A stretch of 18,857 nucleotides of DNA from Candidatus Azambacteria bacterium (GTDB taxonomy: Bacteria > Patescibacteriota > Minisyncoccia > GWC2-36-17 > WO2-46-25): NCBI GenBank assembly GCA_024654415.1, contig JANLHQ010000014.1, positions 1 to 18,857 on the forward strand, in the 5' to 3' direction. The notes beneath the pieces were generated by a model that did not search any database, was not told the DNA's origin, and saw only the letters and a program-made list of their open reading frames with translations. Numbering within the stretch: position 1 is the first letter of the stretch; every line of letters begins with the position of its first letter. The position numbers and the translations under genes were made by a program. Below, piece after piece: positions 1-5,597 of this stretch.

Positions 1-107
1 AATCCAGCCCCCGCAACAAAATTGAAGGAAACGACCCTTTAGGAAAGGATGATAGAAGGAAGAGAAGGAGTAGGAAACCTCATGGGTTTCCTGAGCAGAA
101 ATGCTAA
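1..107 (+). CDS. possible C-terminal end of an unidentified basic protein (partial)
   Basis: One frame (codons from position 3) is open from the window edge to a TAA at 105-107 and would encode 34 residues with a strongly basic stretch (KDDRRKRRRSRKP) before the stop. Arg/Lys-rich tails are common at the ends of RNA-binding proteins, but there is no domain to recognise. A hairpin sits exactly over the stop codon (103-124), as expected for a gene end. The stretch is short and could be chance or part of a structured RNA; the upstream sequence would settle it. Confidence 0.3.
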   Translation, partial: SSPRNKIEGNDPLGKDDRRKRRSRKPHGFPEQKC

Positions 108-124
108 AACCGAGCGGTTTTAGC
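72..124 (+). terminator. pair of hairpins, possible transcription end
   Basis: Two perfect stem-loops lie 10 nt apart. The first pairs 72-79 with 85-92 (8 bp, 5-nt loop); the second pairs 103-111 with 116-124 (9 bp, loop GAGC). The second has an A-run in its left arm and a T-run in its right arm but no U-tract after it, so termination is plausible but not canonical. They sit around the end of the possible upstream gene and ahead of the tRNA promoter. Confidence 0.35.
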
Positions 125-174
125 GCGCGGGAAGTGAAACGATGAGCGGTGAAAGGGCGGTCTCGCAACACATA

Positions 175-204
175 TTCCGCAACCGACCAATGATAGGATA
201 TAAT
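175..204 (+). promoter_or_regulatory. promoter of the tRNA-Met/tRNA-Asp pair
   Basis: A perfect -10 box TATAAT is at 199-204, with a poor -35 candidate TTCCGC at 175-180 (18-nt spacer). The predicted start, about 211, leaves a leader of roughly 20 nt before the first tRNA. CCGCAA at 177-182 can pair with TTGCGG at 218-223 around the promoter; its meaning is unknown. Confidence 0.55.
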
Positions 205-230
205 GTGTATACGTTGTTTGCGGGAGTGTT

Positions 231-302
231 GCCAGCATAGCTCAGTGGTAGAGCGAGCGTTTCATAAGCGCTAGGTCGCAGGTTCGATCCCTGCTGTTGG
301 TA
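231..302 (+). tRNA. tRNA-Met(CAT)
   Basis: A complete cloverleaf is visible: 7-bp acceptor stem (GCCAGCA with TGTTGGT, two G-U pairs), D-arm closed by GCTC/GAGC, anticodon arm AGCGT/GCGCT with loop TTCATAA giving anticodon CAT, and T-arm GCAGG-TTCGATC-CCTGC. The discriminator is A302 and CCA is not encoded. The paired 1-72 position and the absence of three G-C pairs in the anticodon stem argue against the initiator. Elongator Met is the likely identity; a tRNA-Ile2 whose C34 becomes lysidine cannot be excluded without tilS and identity-element analysis. Confidence 0.93.
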
Positions 303-315
303 CTTGATATAATAT

Positions 316-390
316 GGGCCGGTAGCGAAGTCCGGTTATCGCGTCTCCCTGTCACGGAGAAGACCACGGGTTCGAATCCCGTCCGGCCCG
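316..390 (+). tRNA. tRNA-Asp(GTC)
   Basis: A complete 75-nt cloverleaf: acceptor GGGCCGG/CCGGCCC, D-stem GCGA/TCGC, anticodon stem TCTCC/GGAGA with loop CTGTCAC (anticodon GTC), T-arm ACGGG-TTCGAAT-CCCGT, discriminator G390. CCA is not encoded. It follows the Met tRNA by 13 nt and is probably co-transcribed. Its last bases form part of the long hairpin at 388-439, and its 3' end recurs as a direct repeat at 651-663. Confidence 0.95.
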
Positions 391-391
391 C
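379..391 (+). repeat. direct repeat copy 1: 3' end of tRNA-Asp
   Basis: The 13-mer CCGTCCGGCCCGC, which covers the 3' T-stem and acceptor strand of tRNA-Asp, is repeated exactly and in the same orientation at 651-663. Direct repeats of a tRNA 3' end are the usual scar of tRNA-targeted integrases. No integrase gene is present in the window. Confidence 0.5.
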
Positions 392-439
392 ACTAATAAT
401 AAGCACCCCTTTTTTGAGGGGTGCTTATTATTAGTGCGG
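388..439 (+). terminator. long bidirectional terminator after tRNA-Asp
   Basis: Bases 390-409 pair perfectly with 418-437 (20 bp, extendable to 22 bp at 388-439) around an 8-nt loop. The core AGCACCCC/GGGGTGCT is flanked by A/T-rich arms, so either strand yields a GC-rich stem followed by a U-rich run. The left arm starts inside the 3' end of tRNA-Asp, which links tRNA 3' processing and termination. It separates the tRNAs from the hairpin array that follows. Confidence 0.75.
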
Positions 440-471
440 AGTGTAACAGGGGGATTCGAACCGCGGGCTCC

Positions 472-508
472 CGATTTTCCCAAGAGCGAAGCGATTGTGT
501 GAAAATCG
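472..508. repeat. hairpin element H1 of a three-member array
   Basis: An 8-bp perfect stem CGATTTTC/GAAAATCG (472-479, 501-508) encloses a 21-nt loop that contains AAGAGCGAAGCGAT. It shares stem length, loop length and 14 of 21 loop positions with the element at 595-631, while the stem sequences differ and both still pair. On the minus strand an internal fold resembles an anticodon arm, and a T-loop-like TTCGAAT lies at 454-460, but no tRNA can be completed. Confidence 0.6.
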
Positions 509-534
509 CAGTGCCCTAGATTTATCGTGGCCCG

Positions 535-568
535 CAACTCTCGAAGAGAGAGTGAAGGTTTCGAGTTG
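535..568. repeat. hairpin element H2 of the array (diverged)
   Basis: A 6-bp stem CAACTC/GAGTTG (535-540, 563-568) encloses a 22-nt purine-rich loop beginning TCGAAGAG. It is spaced 26 nt from both H1 and H3. The loop shares the AAGAG core but is otherwise diverged, so membership in the family is less certain than for H1 and H3. Confidence 0.45.
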
Positions 569-594
569 TAGCAACAACGAGAGGCGAATCTTCC

Positions 595-631
595 CTATTT
601 GTCTAAGAGCATAGCGATGAAGAACAAATAG
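595..631. repeat. hairpin element H3 of the array
   Basis: An 8-bp perfect stem CTATTTGT/ACAAATAG (595-602, 624-631) encloses a 21-nt loop with AAGAGCATAGCGAT. Compared with H1 the loop is conserved while the stem has changed on both sides, which points to conservation of the structure. Confidence 0.6.
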
Positions 632-650
632 CAATCCCGCCGCAGCGGGG

Positions 651-663
651 CCGTCCGGCCCGC
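651..663 (+). repeat. direct repeat copy 2 of the tRNA-Asp 3' end
   Basis: This is an exact 13-bp copy of 379-391. It also forms one side of a GC-rich hairpin (643-665, CAGCGGG pairing with CCCGCTG), so local structure could by itself account for part of the sequence. It lies just before the promoter of the AT-rich gene at 750. Confidence 0.45.
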
Positions 664-696
664 TGGATTTCCAAGTTTGAACCGGAACCATAGGTT

Positions 697-739
697 ACTT
701 GACAATTACTTGACAATTGAATATAGATTGGTTTACAAT
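697..739 (+). promoter_or_regulatory. strong promoter with a tandemly duplicated -35 region
   Basis: A consensus -35 TTGACA at 710-715 is followed after 18 nt by TACAAT at 734-739. The 11-mer ACTTGACAATT occurs twice head to tail (697-707 and 708-718), giving a second perfect TTGACA at 699-704. The predicted transcript start, about 746, is only a few bases before the ATG at 750, so the message should be leaderless or nearly so. Confidence 0.75.
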
Positions 740-749
740 GTAGTTGTTT

Positions 750-1802
750 ATGACAAATAAGGAAAAGATACTACAACTAATTATCCAGAACGGAAGGGTC
801 ACATCTGGGGAGATAACCAAGAAGATCGAGGTTTCTCGTCAATATGTAAACCTGGTAATTTCTGACCTAATTGCGGAAAAACAAGTTATCAAACTTGGTG
901 GAACCCGTAATGCTTTTTATGTTTCAAAAGAGTATATCTCTAAAAATCCAGAAATTATACCAAGCGTACTTAAAAAGAAATACAAAAATGAATTACTAGA
1001 GGAGCATAAGATTCTTTTAGAAATTGAAGAAAAATTTCCTCGCATTGCACAACTTCCAGAAAATATAAAAAGTATTTTTACTTTTGCATTCTCTGAAATA
1101 TTCAACAATGCCATTGAGCACTCTCAATCAAAAAGTATCTCAGTTGAAGTATCAGTTCGCGAAAAAGACCTTTCCTTTATTGTGAATGATTCAGGGGTGG
1201 GAGCATTTCGCAATATTATGAAAAAGAAAAATTTGAAATCAGAAATGGAAGCTATTCAAGATCTCTTAAAAGGAAAGACCACGACAATGCCAAAATCTCA
1301 TTCAGGAGAAGGGATATTCTTCACTTCAAAAGCAGGAGATGTTTTTATTTTGGATAGTTTTGGATATCGTTTATCCGTCAATACAATCAAGCCAAATGTA
1401 GCAATTCATCATTTACCGACAAGAAAACGAGGAACAAGAGTAGTTTTCAGAATCAATACTGACTCAGCCCGACATTTAAATGATGTTTTTAAAAAATATA
1501 CTAATTTAGCGGGGGAAGGAGATTATGGTTTTGATAAAACCGAGATACGAATCAAGTTGTTCACTGCTGGTGGTGTACATATTTCTCGTTCGCAAGCACG
1601 TAGAGTTCTAGCTGGGCTTGAAAAATTCAAGATTGTTTTGTTTGATTATGAAAAAGTACCAATGGTTGGTCAAGCTTTTGCCGACGAAATTTATAGGGTT
1701 TTCCAGGAACTTCATCCAGACATTCGTCTTGAAAATGAAAACATGAGTGAGGGGGTAAAATTTATGATTGAGCGAGCTAAGAATGAAGCAAAAAGAAAAT
1801 AA
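750..1802 (+). CDS. winged-helix / GHKL ATPase / STAS-like (DUF4325-type) fusion protein
   Basis: A 350-residue protein with three parts. Residues 1-60 look like a winged helix (EITKKIEVSRQYVNLVISDL recognition region, then a GTRNAFYV wing). Residues about 100-235 form a complete Bergerat-fold ATP site: N-box with E116, N120 and H124, G1 box D147-S-G-V-G, G2 box S185-G-E-G, and G228-T229. Residues about 255-345 resemble the DUF4325 STAS-like domain (FDYEKVPMVGQAFADEIYRV). In anti-sigma and anti-anti-sigma pairs, ATPase and STAS are separate partners; here both are fused to a DNA-binding module, which suggests a self-contained ATP-dependent transcriptional switch. That role is inference. ATG 750 is preferred over TTG 744, because the TTG would lie only 4 nt from the -10 box. 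The gene is clearly more AT-rich than pheST and lies beside the tRNA-Asp repeat, so it may be acquired. Confidence 0.8.
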   Translation: MTNKEKILQLIIQNGRVTSGEITKKIEVSRQYVNLVISDLIAEKQVIKLGGTRNAFYVSKEYISKNPEIIPSVLKKKYKNELLEEHKILLEIEEKFPRIAQLPENIKSIFTFAFSEIFNNAIEHSQSKSISVEVSVREKDLSFIVNDSGVGAFRNIMKKKNLKSEMEAIQDLLKGKTTTMPKSHSGEGIFFTSKAGDVFILDSFGYRLSVNTIKPNVAIHHLPTRKRGTRVVFRINTDSARHLNDVFKKYTNLAGEGDYGFDKTEIRIKLFTAGGVHISRSQARRVLAGLEKFKIVLFDYEKVPMVGQAFADEIYRVFQELHPDIRLENENMSEGVKFMIERAKNEAKRK

Positions 1803-1827
1803 TTATGGCGAATAAAAATCTCACAAA

Positions 1828-1863
1828 TTGAGCAAAGGAAAAGCGGAAGGAATTTTTGCTCAA
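1828..1863. repeat. hairpin similar to the array elements; possible terminator
   Basis: A 9-bp perfect stem TTGAGCAAA/TTTGCTCAA (1828-1836, 1855-1863) encloses an 18-nt loop with AAAAGCGGAAGGAA, recalling the AAGAGCGAAGCGAT loop of the elements at 472-631. It lies 25 nt after the stop of the ATPase gene. No U-tract follows on the plus strand (a run of A does), so it is a poor intrinsic terminator. Confidence 0.45.
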
Positions 1864-1990
1864 AAAAAGTTCGAACTTCGTTCAAAAAACACCGCCAAAA
1901 TGAAACGCCCCCCCTTTTTTGGTATTTTATTTTTGAGTTTTATATGGCAGAATGGAGAAATTCAAATCGCGGGGTGCAGTGGTGTGGGGA

Positions 1991-2029
1991 GCGATGCGTG
2001 AGATGGAGATGCTTGCATCGCGAGCATCT
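1991..2029. promoter_or_regulatory. two overlapping, mutually exclusive hairpins before the CaCA exchanger gene
   Basis: GCGATGC (1991-1997) can pair with GCATCGC (2015-2021). Alternatively AGATGCT (2007-2013) can pair with AGCATCT (2023-2029), placing the first partner's right arm in its loop. Both cannot form fully at once. A weak promoter candidate TTGCAT (2013-2018) with AATAAT (2036-2041, 17-nt spacer) overlaps the same bases, so the palindromes may act in DNA rather than RNA. No known riboswitch class was recognised. Confidence 0.35.
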
Positions 2030-2069
2030 ACATAAAATAATACGGAGTCTAAAAGATTAACACAGACAC

Positions 2070-3065
2070 ATGCTTATATTTTGGATAATTGTTTTTATTG
2101 TTTCGTTGGTCGCGCTTGTGAAGGGGTCAGATTGGTTGATTGCTGGCGCGGAAAAAATCGGGCTTTCGTTTGGCCTCTCTCCTTTTATTGTGGGAGTGAC
2201 CATTATTGGCTTTGGAACATCATTTCCGGAGCTCATATCTTCTCTTGTTGCGGTATTTAAAGGGGCAACGGAGGTTGTTGCCGCAAATGCGATAGGTTCG
2301 AATATCGCAAATATTTTACTTATTGTTGGGCTTTCAGCCATCATTAGTAGGCGAATCGTTGTTACCAAAAGCTTAATTGATATAGACTTACCGCTTCTTG
2401 CTACAAGCACAGTATTATTTTTGGGAGTTGTGTGGGATAAACAAATTACTTTCGGAGAATCACTTTTGATGCTCATCGCGTATGCCGTGTACTTGTTGTA
2501 TACGGTATTACATAAGGACACAGGAGACATGAAATATGTCTCTGAGCTTTTGCTGTTGCGACAAGAAGGAGTGGGGCATATCGCCACTCATAAAGATGAA
2601 GAATTTGTTCGTCCAAAAATTACTGCAAAAGATTTTATTTTTGTGATTATTGGTATTATCAGTTTGATTATTGGGGCAAAGTACCTTGTTGATGCATTAT
2701 TAAATCTTTCCGCACTACTTCATATCGCAACTGGTGTGATTGCTATCACTGCTGTCGCGATTGGAACATCTCTGCCGGAGCTTCTTGTTTCTGTGAAAGC
2801 CGCTCTTTTAAAAAAATCTGAAATTGCACTTGGCAATATTTTTGGCTCAAATGTTTTTAATCTATTGGTCGTTGTTGGTCTCCCCGGATTGTTTAGCACA
2901 TTAACGGTGGACAGCCAGACATTTACAATTGGCGTACCCACACTAGCCCTTGCAACATTTCTTTTTATTATCTCAGGCATTTCAAGAAGAATCCACGTAT
3001 GGGAGGGCACATTTTTTATTGCGATCTATGTTCTTTTTATCGCAAAACTTTTCAATTGGTTTTAA
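2070..3065 (+). CDS. calcium/sodium antiporter, CaCA family (YrbG-like)
   Basis: A 331-residue integral membrane protein with the inverted two-fold repeat of cation/Ca2+ exchangers. The alpha-1 repeat has GTSFPEL (E54) followed by NAIGSNIANI (N73, N78); the alpha-2 repeat has GTSLPEL (E237) followed by GNIFGSNVFN (N256, N261). These acidic and Asn residues line the ion sites in this family. Hydrophobic segments fill nearly the whole chain, with one soluble loop at about 148-185 between the halves. Length is normal for prokaryotic members. It would exchange Na+ (or H+) for Ca2+ across the cytoplasmic membrane; the substrate cannot be fixed from sequence. The ATG has no Shine-Dalgarno at usable distance (a GGAG at 2044-2047 is 22 nt away). 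It converges on the transporter gene ending at 3169. Confidence 0.9.
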   Translation: MLIFWIIVFIVSLVALVKGSDWLIAGAEKIGLSFGLSPFIVGVTIIGFGTSFPELISSLVAVFKGATEVVAANAIGSNIANILLIVGLSAIISRRIVVTKSLIDIDLPLLATSTVLFLGVVWDKQITFGESLLMLIAYAVYLLYTVLHKDTGDMKYVSELLLLRQEGVGHIATHKDEEFVRPKITAKDFIFVIIGIISLIIGAKYLVDALLNLSALLHIATGVIAITAVAIGTSLPELLVSVKAALLKKSEIALGNIFGSNVFNLLVVVGLPGLFSTLTVDSQTFTIGVPTLALATFLFIISGISRRIHVWEGTFFIAIYVLFIAKLFNWF

Positions 3066-3095
3066 TCGTTGGCAACGGGGCTGATTCTGGGCCTA

Positions 3096-3133
3096 TTTTA
3101 AAAAGCCGCCCTCTAAAGGGTGGCTTTTTAAAA
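3096..3133. terminator. bidirectional intrinsic terminator between convergent genes
   Basis: Arms 3096-3112 and 3117-3133 pair over 17 bp with one G-U and a CTAA loop. The GC-rich core (AGCCGCCCT) is flanked by A-run and T-run, so both the CaCA gene and the minus-strand EamA gene can end here. Confidence 0.88.
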
Positions 3134-3168
3134 ATAAAAGATTGATTTTGCTGGAAATAATTTTGCGA

Positions 3169-4047
3169 TCAAACAAAAATGATCAAGAGTATCCCGAGGA
3201 GCATGATCATAGCTGAACCCATTCTCCACTTCCATTGTTTTTCATGAAAAAGACTTCCTCCAAGAACAATAGAGAGAAGCACAGACAGTCGTTTAAGTGC
3301 CACCACAAGTGCTGCGTAGAGCATGGTGAGTGCGAGTGCCATGAAAAAACTGGAGATGAGTCTCGCAATAGAAAATAATATTGCCCAGCCAATCGAATCC
3401 TTCGCCTCCTTATATATGATGGAAAGAGGAACGTCCTTGCGATGGAATAGAAAAAATAGGGCGATGTGGTTTATTGTTAGAAACAAGTAAACAAAAAACA
3501 AATACGTCATGACGGGCGTCTCTTTCAAAATAAGCCTATCCGTTATTGTTGCTAAAGAAGAAAAAATAACGCCCAATAATAGGTAGTGGATATATTTTGA
3601 ATTTTTAAATTCACGAAATGGGTAGAGAAGATCTACTCCACCATGGTTGACCTCTATTAAATAAGCTCCTAAAAATAATAAAAAGATCCCAAGCATATCA
3701 AATCCACCTAATTTTTCACCTAAAATGAGATACCCAAGTAGAGCGGTAAATACGACGCTTAAATTCGCTAAAGGTGCTTCAACGCTTATTTCTATGTGAC
3801 GTAATGCTCGTATTGAAAACCAAAAAGCAAAAACACCAAAAAAGGATGCGATGTAGATCAGCCCTAGATGGAGCAGATCAATGTTGAAATCGATAAATCC
3901 GATGAAGGGCAATAAAAGCAAAACCCCTAAAATATTAGCAAAGATAGAAAAATCTAAGCTATGTTCTTTTCGGAGCGCCTTCTTTGCCGCTACGGAACAG
4001 ACAGATAGGGCAAATGCCGATAATAACGAAAAAACAGAACCAAGCAT
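3169..4047 (-). CDS. EamA/DMT-family transporter
   Basis: A 292-residue protein made of about ten hydrophobic helices in two halves, the layout of paired EamA domains. Each half ends in the typical pattern: a helix such as APLANLSVVFTALLGYLILGE, then a helix leading to a short tail (first half about residues 1-132, second half about 150-292). The repeated phrases LGEKLGGFDMLGIFLLFLGA and HEKQWKWRMGSAMIMLLGI mark equivalent positions. It should export or import a small metabolite across the inner membrane; the substrate is not predictable. It is transcribed alone from a promoter whose -10 box lies 6 nt from the ATG, and its 3' end shares the terminator at 3096-3133 with the CaCA gene. Confidence 0.87.
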   Translation of the reverse strand: MLGSVFSLLSAFALSVCSVAAKKALRKEHSLDFSIFANILGVLLLLPFIGFIDFNIDLLHLGLIYIASFFGVFAFWFSIRALRHIEISVEAPLANLSVVFTALLGYLILGEKLGGFDMLGIFLLFLGAYLIEVNHGGVDLLYPFREFKNSKYIHYLLLGVIFSSLATITDRLILKETPVMTYLFFVYLFLTINHIALFFLFHRKDVPLSIIYKEAKDSIGWAILFSIARLISSFFMALALTMLYAALVVALKRLSVLLSIVLGGSLFHEKQWKWRMGSAMIMLLGILLIIFV

Positions 4048-4053
4048 ACAGTA

Positions 4054-4059
4054 ATCTTA
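4054..4059 (-). promoter_or_regulatory. -10 box of the EamA transporter gene, leaderless start
   Basis: On the minus strand TAAGAT occupies 4059-4054 and is followed by six bases and then the ATG (4047-4045). Transcription should begin at or within a base or two of the start codon. No convincing -35 was found. Confidence 0.5.
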
Positions 4060-4120
4060 AAAATAGCGCTGAACCTACGCAGTGTAGTGCGAACGGGCAT
4101 TTAATTCAAATTTTTAGAAC

Positions 4121-4149
4121 AAAAACCCTTTTCGATAAGAAAGGTTTTT
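4121..4149 (-). terminator. intrinsic terminator of the aminotransferase gene
   Basis: AAAAACC (4121-4127) plus TTT (4129-4131) pairs with AAAGGTTTTT (4140-4149), with C4128 bulged and an 8-nt loop. Read on the minus strand the stem ends in GGGTTTTTGTT, a good U-tract. It lies 9 nt past the aminotransferase stop and upstream of the EamA promoter. Confidence 0.75.
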
Positions 4150-4157
4150 CTTTTATA

Positions 4158-5459
4158 CTAGGCGCTCGCCAAGTATTTTTGTATGTATTCTGCGACGGTT
4201 TCGAACATTGTTTTAAATCTTTCCTCGTCTGATTCAAGGAGGGTGATACGAAATCCTGAAAGTGTGGAATTGAATCCGCTTAACGGTACCACGCAAATGC
4301 CAGTTGCGGCCATGAGATAATAGACGAACCGTTTATCAGGGAGAAAGCCCCTTACTTTTTCTTCTACAAATGTTCGCGCTTTTTCATTTGTGATAGGAAG
4401 TGATTGCTGCTCATTCAATGCACCGTCCTGAAATACCACTGACATGTAAAATGCACCGGCTGGTTTGGGAGCTATGATGCCGTGTACGTTTTTAAGGATT
4501 GCATGCGCAAGTTCTGCGCGCGCGCCATAATGCGCTCTTCTTTCCTTCAGGTGCTCTCCATAGCGGGGATCAGCCATTATTTTTGGGATGACGGCCTGCG
4601 GCAGAGTGGTGGAGCACACCTCAAGCATTTTTGAATCCACGATGCTTTTGACGTATTTTGCAAATATCGCGTCTTTTTCCTTATTATATACTTCAATCCA
4701 GCCGCATCGTGCACCCGGCCACGGGAATTCCTTAGAGATACCTCGCATTGCAATCGCGGGAACACCATCGATCACCTCTGCAATCGATGTCATTTTTCCT
4801 GTTTCGTAGACGATGTTGGAATAGATTTCGTCCGAGATTATAAAGAGGTCGTACTCTTTTGCAATGGCGACAATCTCTTCTAATACCTTTTTAGGGTATA
4901 CCATACCGGTAGGGTTGTCGGGATTGATGATAAGAATGCCCGAGATCGCAGGATTGTATTTAACCTTGTTTTTGAGATCATCGAGATCAGGGAGCCAGTC
5001 GTGTTTCGGGAGGAGGTTGTAGGTGATGTATGAAGAGTCAGCATGTGCCGCCTCGGCTGATGAGTGGGTGGAGTACGCGGGCGAGGGGCCTATAACTCGC
5101 GCATCGCGGTGAAGGTTGGTGTATACCTTCGAGATGGCGTCTCCAAGCCCATTAAAAAAGAGAATGTCGTCAGGGGTGATGTGGGCGCCGCCGTTTGTAT
5201 TTCTTCGCGCGGCAAGGAATTCACGCGTTTCCAAAAGCCCTTTTGTCGGGCAATAGCCAAAGCTTTTATCGAGATCGATCTCATGTTTGACGATTTCCTT
5301 GATCCATAAGGGGATTTTTGCGCCCTTTGCGACCGGGTCGCCGATATTCTCCCAGAATATCTTTACGCCAAACGATGCGAGCGTTTCTGCCACAGCGACA
5401 ATCCCGCGTATTTCGTACGTAAGCTCTTCAGCCCCTGAATGGACGATGTTATTTCGCAT
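4158..5459 (-). CDS. pyridoxal-phosphate aminotransferase, class I/II fold
   Basis: A 433-residue fold-type I PLP enzyme. Visible landmarks: substrate/PLP-loop SFGYCPTKGLLETRE (about 66-80), NPDNPTG with N182, SDEIY with D210 (pairs with the pyridine nitrogen) and Y213, Schiff-base lysine K243 in GISKEFPWPGARCGW, and a C-terminal arginine in GFRITLLE (about 400). The N-terminal SGAEELTYEIRGIV is typical of the alanine/aspartate aminotransferase group (AlaA/AspC-like), so it likely interconverts alanine or aspartate with a 2-oxo acid; exact specificity is not determinable. It is slightly longer than usual because of a segment around 365-385. No SD; an extended -10 (TGCTACCAT) ends 6 nt before the ATG. 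It is divergent to the copper oxidase gene. Confidence 0.9.
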   Translation of the reverse strand: MRNNIVHSGAEELTYEIRGIVAVAETLASFGVKIFWENIGDPVAKGAKIPLWIKEIVKHEIDLDKSFGYCPTKGLLETREFLAARRNTNGGAHITPDDILFFNGLGDAISKVYTNLHRDARVIGPSPAYSTHSSAEAAHADSSYITYNLLPKHDWLPDLDDLKNKVKYNPAISGILIINPDNPTGMVYPKKVLEEIVAIAKEYDLFIISDEIYSNIVYETGKMTSIAEVIDGVPAIAMRGISKEFPWPGARCGWIEVYNKEKDAIFAKYVKSIVDSKMLEVCSTTLPQAVIPKIMADPRYGEHLKERRAHYGARAELAHAILKNVHGIIAPKPAGAFYMSVVFQDGALNEQQSLPITNEKARTFVEEKVRGFLPDKRFVYYLMAATGICVVPLSGFNSTLSGFRITLLESDEERFKTMFETVAEYIQKYLASA

Positions 5460-5465
5460 ATCCCA

Positions 5466-5474
5466 ATGGTAGCA
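5466..5474 (-). promoter_or_regulatory. extended -10 of the aminotransferase gene, leaderless start
   Basis: On the minus strand TGC precedes TACCAT (5471-5466), giving the TGn extended -10 pattern. Six bases separate it from the ATG at 5459-5457, so the mRNA should begin at the start codon. The -35 region is weak, as is common for extended -10 promoters. Confidence 0.5.
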
Positions 5475-5491
5475 TGAAACATTATTTTTTT

Positions 5492-5510
5492 AGAAGCCCA
5501 CAGGGCTTCT
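5492..5510. terminator. hairpin between divergent genes, upstream of the nirK promoter
   Basis: AGAAGCCC pairs perfectly with GGGCTTCT around ACA. Plus-strand sequence after it is CTCTCTCTTC, pyrimidine-rich but not a U-tract. No gene is known to end here because both neighbours point away, so this may be a relict terminator that travelled with the promoter just downstream, or an insulator. Confidence 0.45.
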
Positions 5511-5522
5511 CTCTCTCTTCAT

Positions 5523-5560
5523 CTTGGCAGTCTGGCATGTTTGGGGTATTATGAATGTAT
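5523..5560 (+). promoter_or_regulatory. promoter P1 of the NirK-like gene (copy of P2)
   Basis: TTGGCA (5524-5529) and TATTAT (5547-5552) are separated by 17 nt. The whole 38-bp block matches 6907-6944 at 34 positions. The predicted start near 5559 leaves a leader of about 40 nt before the ATG at 5598. The leader contains a possible 8-codon ORF starting at 5555 and ending TAA; whether it is translated is unknown. Confidence 0.75.
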
Positions 5561-5597
5561 TGTTTCTCCCATCATTATTAATGGTAATCGTTAAAAA

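Noticed and set aside
1..230. RNase P RNA, tmRNA or SRP RNA in the hairpin-rich start
   Set aside because: None of the conserved core motifs of these RNAs was found; two simple hairpins alone do not define a family.
308..313. TATAAT between the two tRNAs as a separate promoter
   Set aside because: It ends 2 nt before tRNA-Asp, so transcription would start inside the tRNA; there is no fitting -35.
472..631. CRISPR array
   Set aside because: The units share structure rather than sequence, the stems differ between copies, only three units exist, and no cas gene is present.
431..691. 86-residue minus-strand ORF, and a tRNA suggested by TTCGAAT and an anticodon-like loop (CAC) on the minus strand
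   Set aside because: The T-stem beside TTCGAAT has mismatches, no acceptor partner or D-arm can be found, and the ORF simply reads through the hairpin array and the T-loop-like bases. Kept only as a note under the hairpins.
1970..2069. yybP-ykoY (Mn2+) riboswitch before the exchanger gene
   Set aside because: A GGGGAG is present but the rest of the consensus is not; the GG-rich stretch alone is insufficient.
5555..5581. Leader peptide of eight codons before nirK as an attenuator
   Set aside because: No terminator/antiterminator pair follows it and the composition is not enriched for a regulatory residue; mentioned only in the promoter entry.
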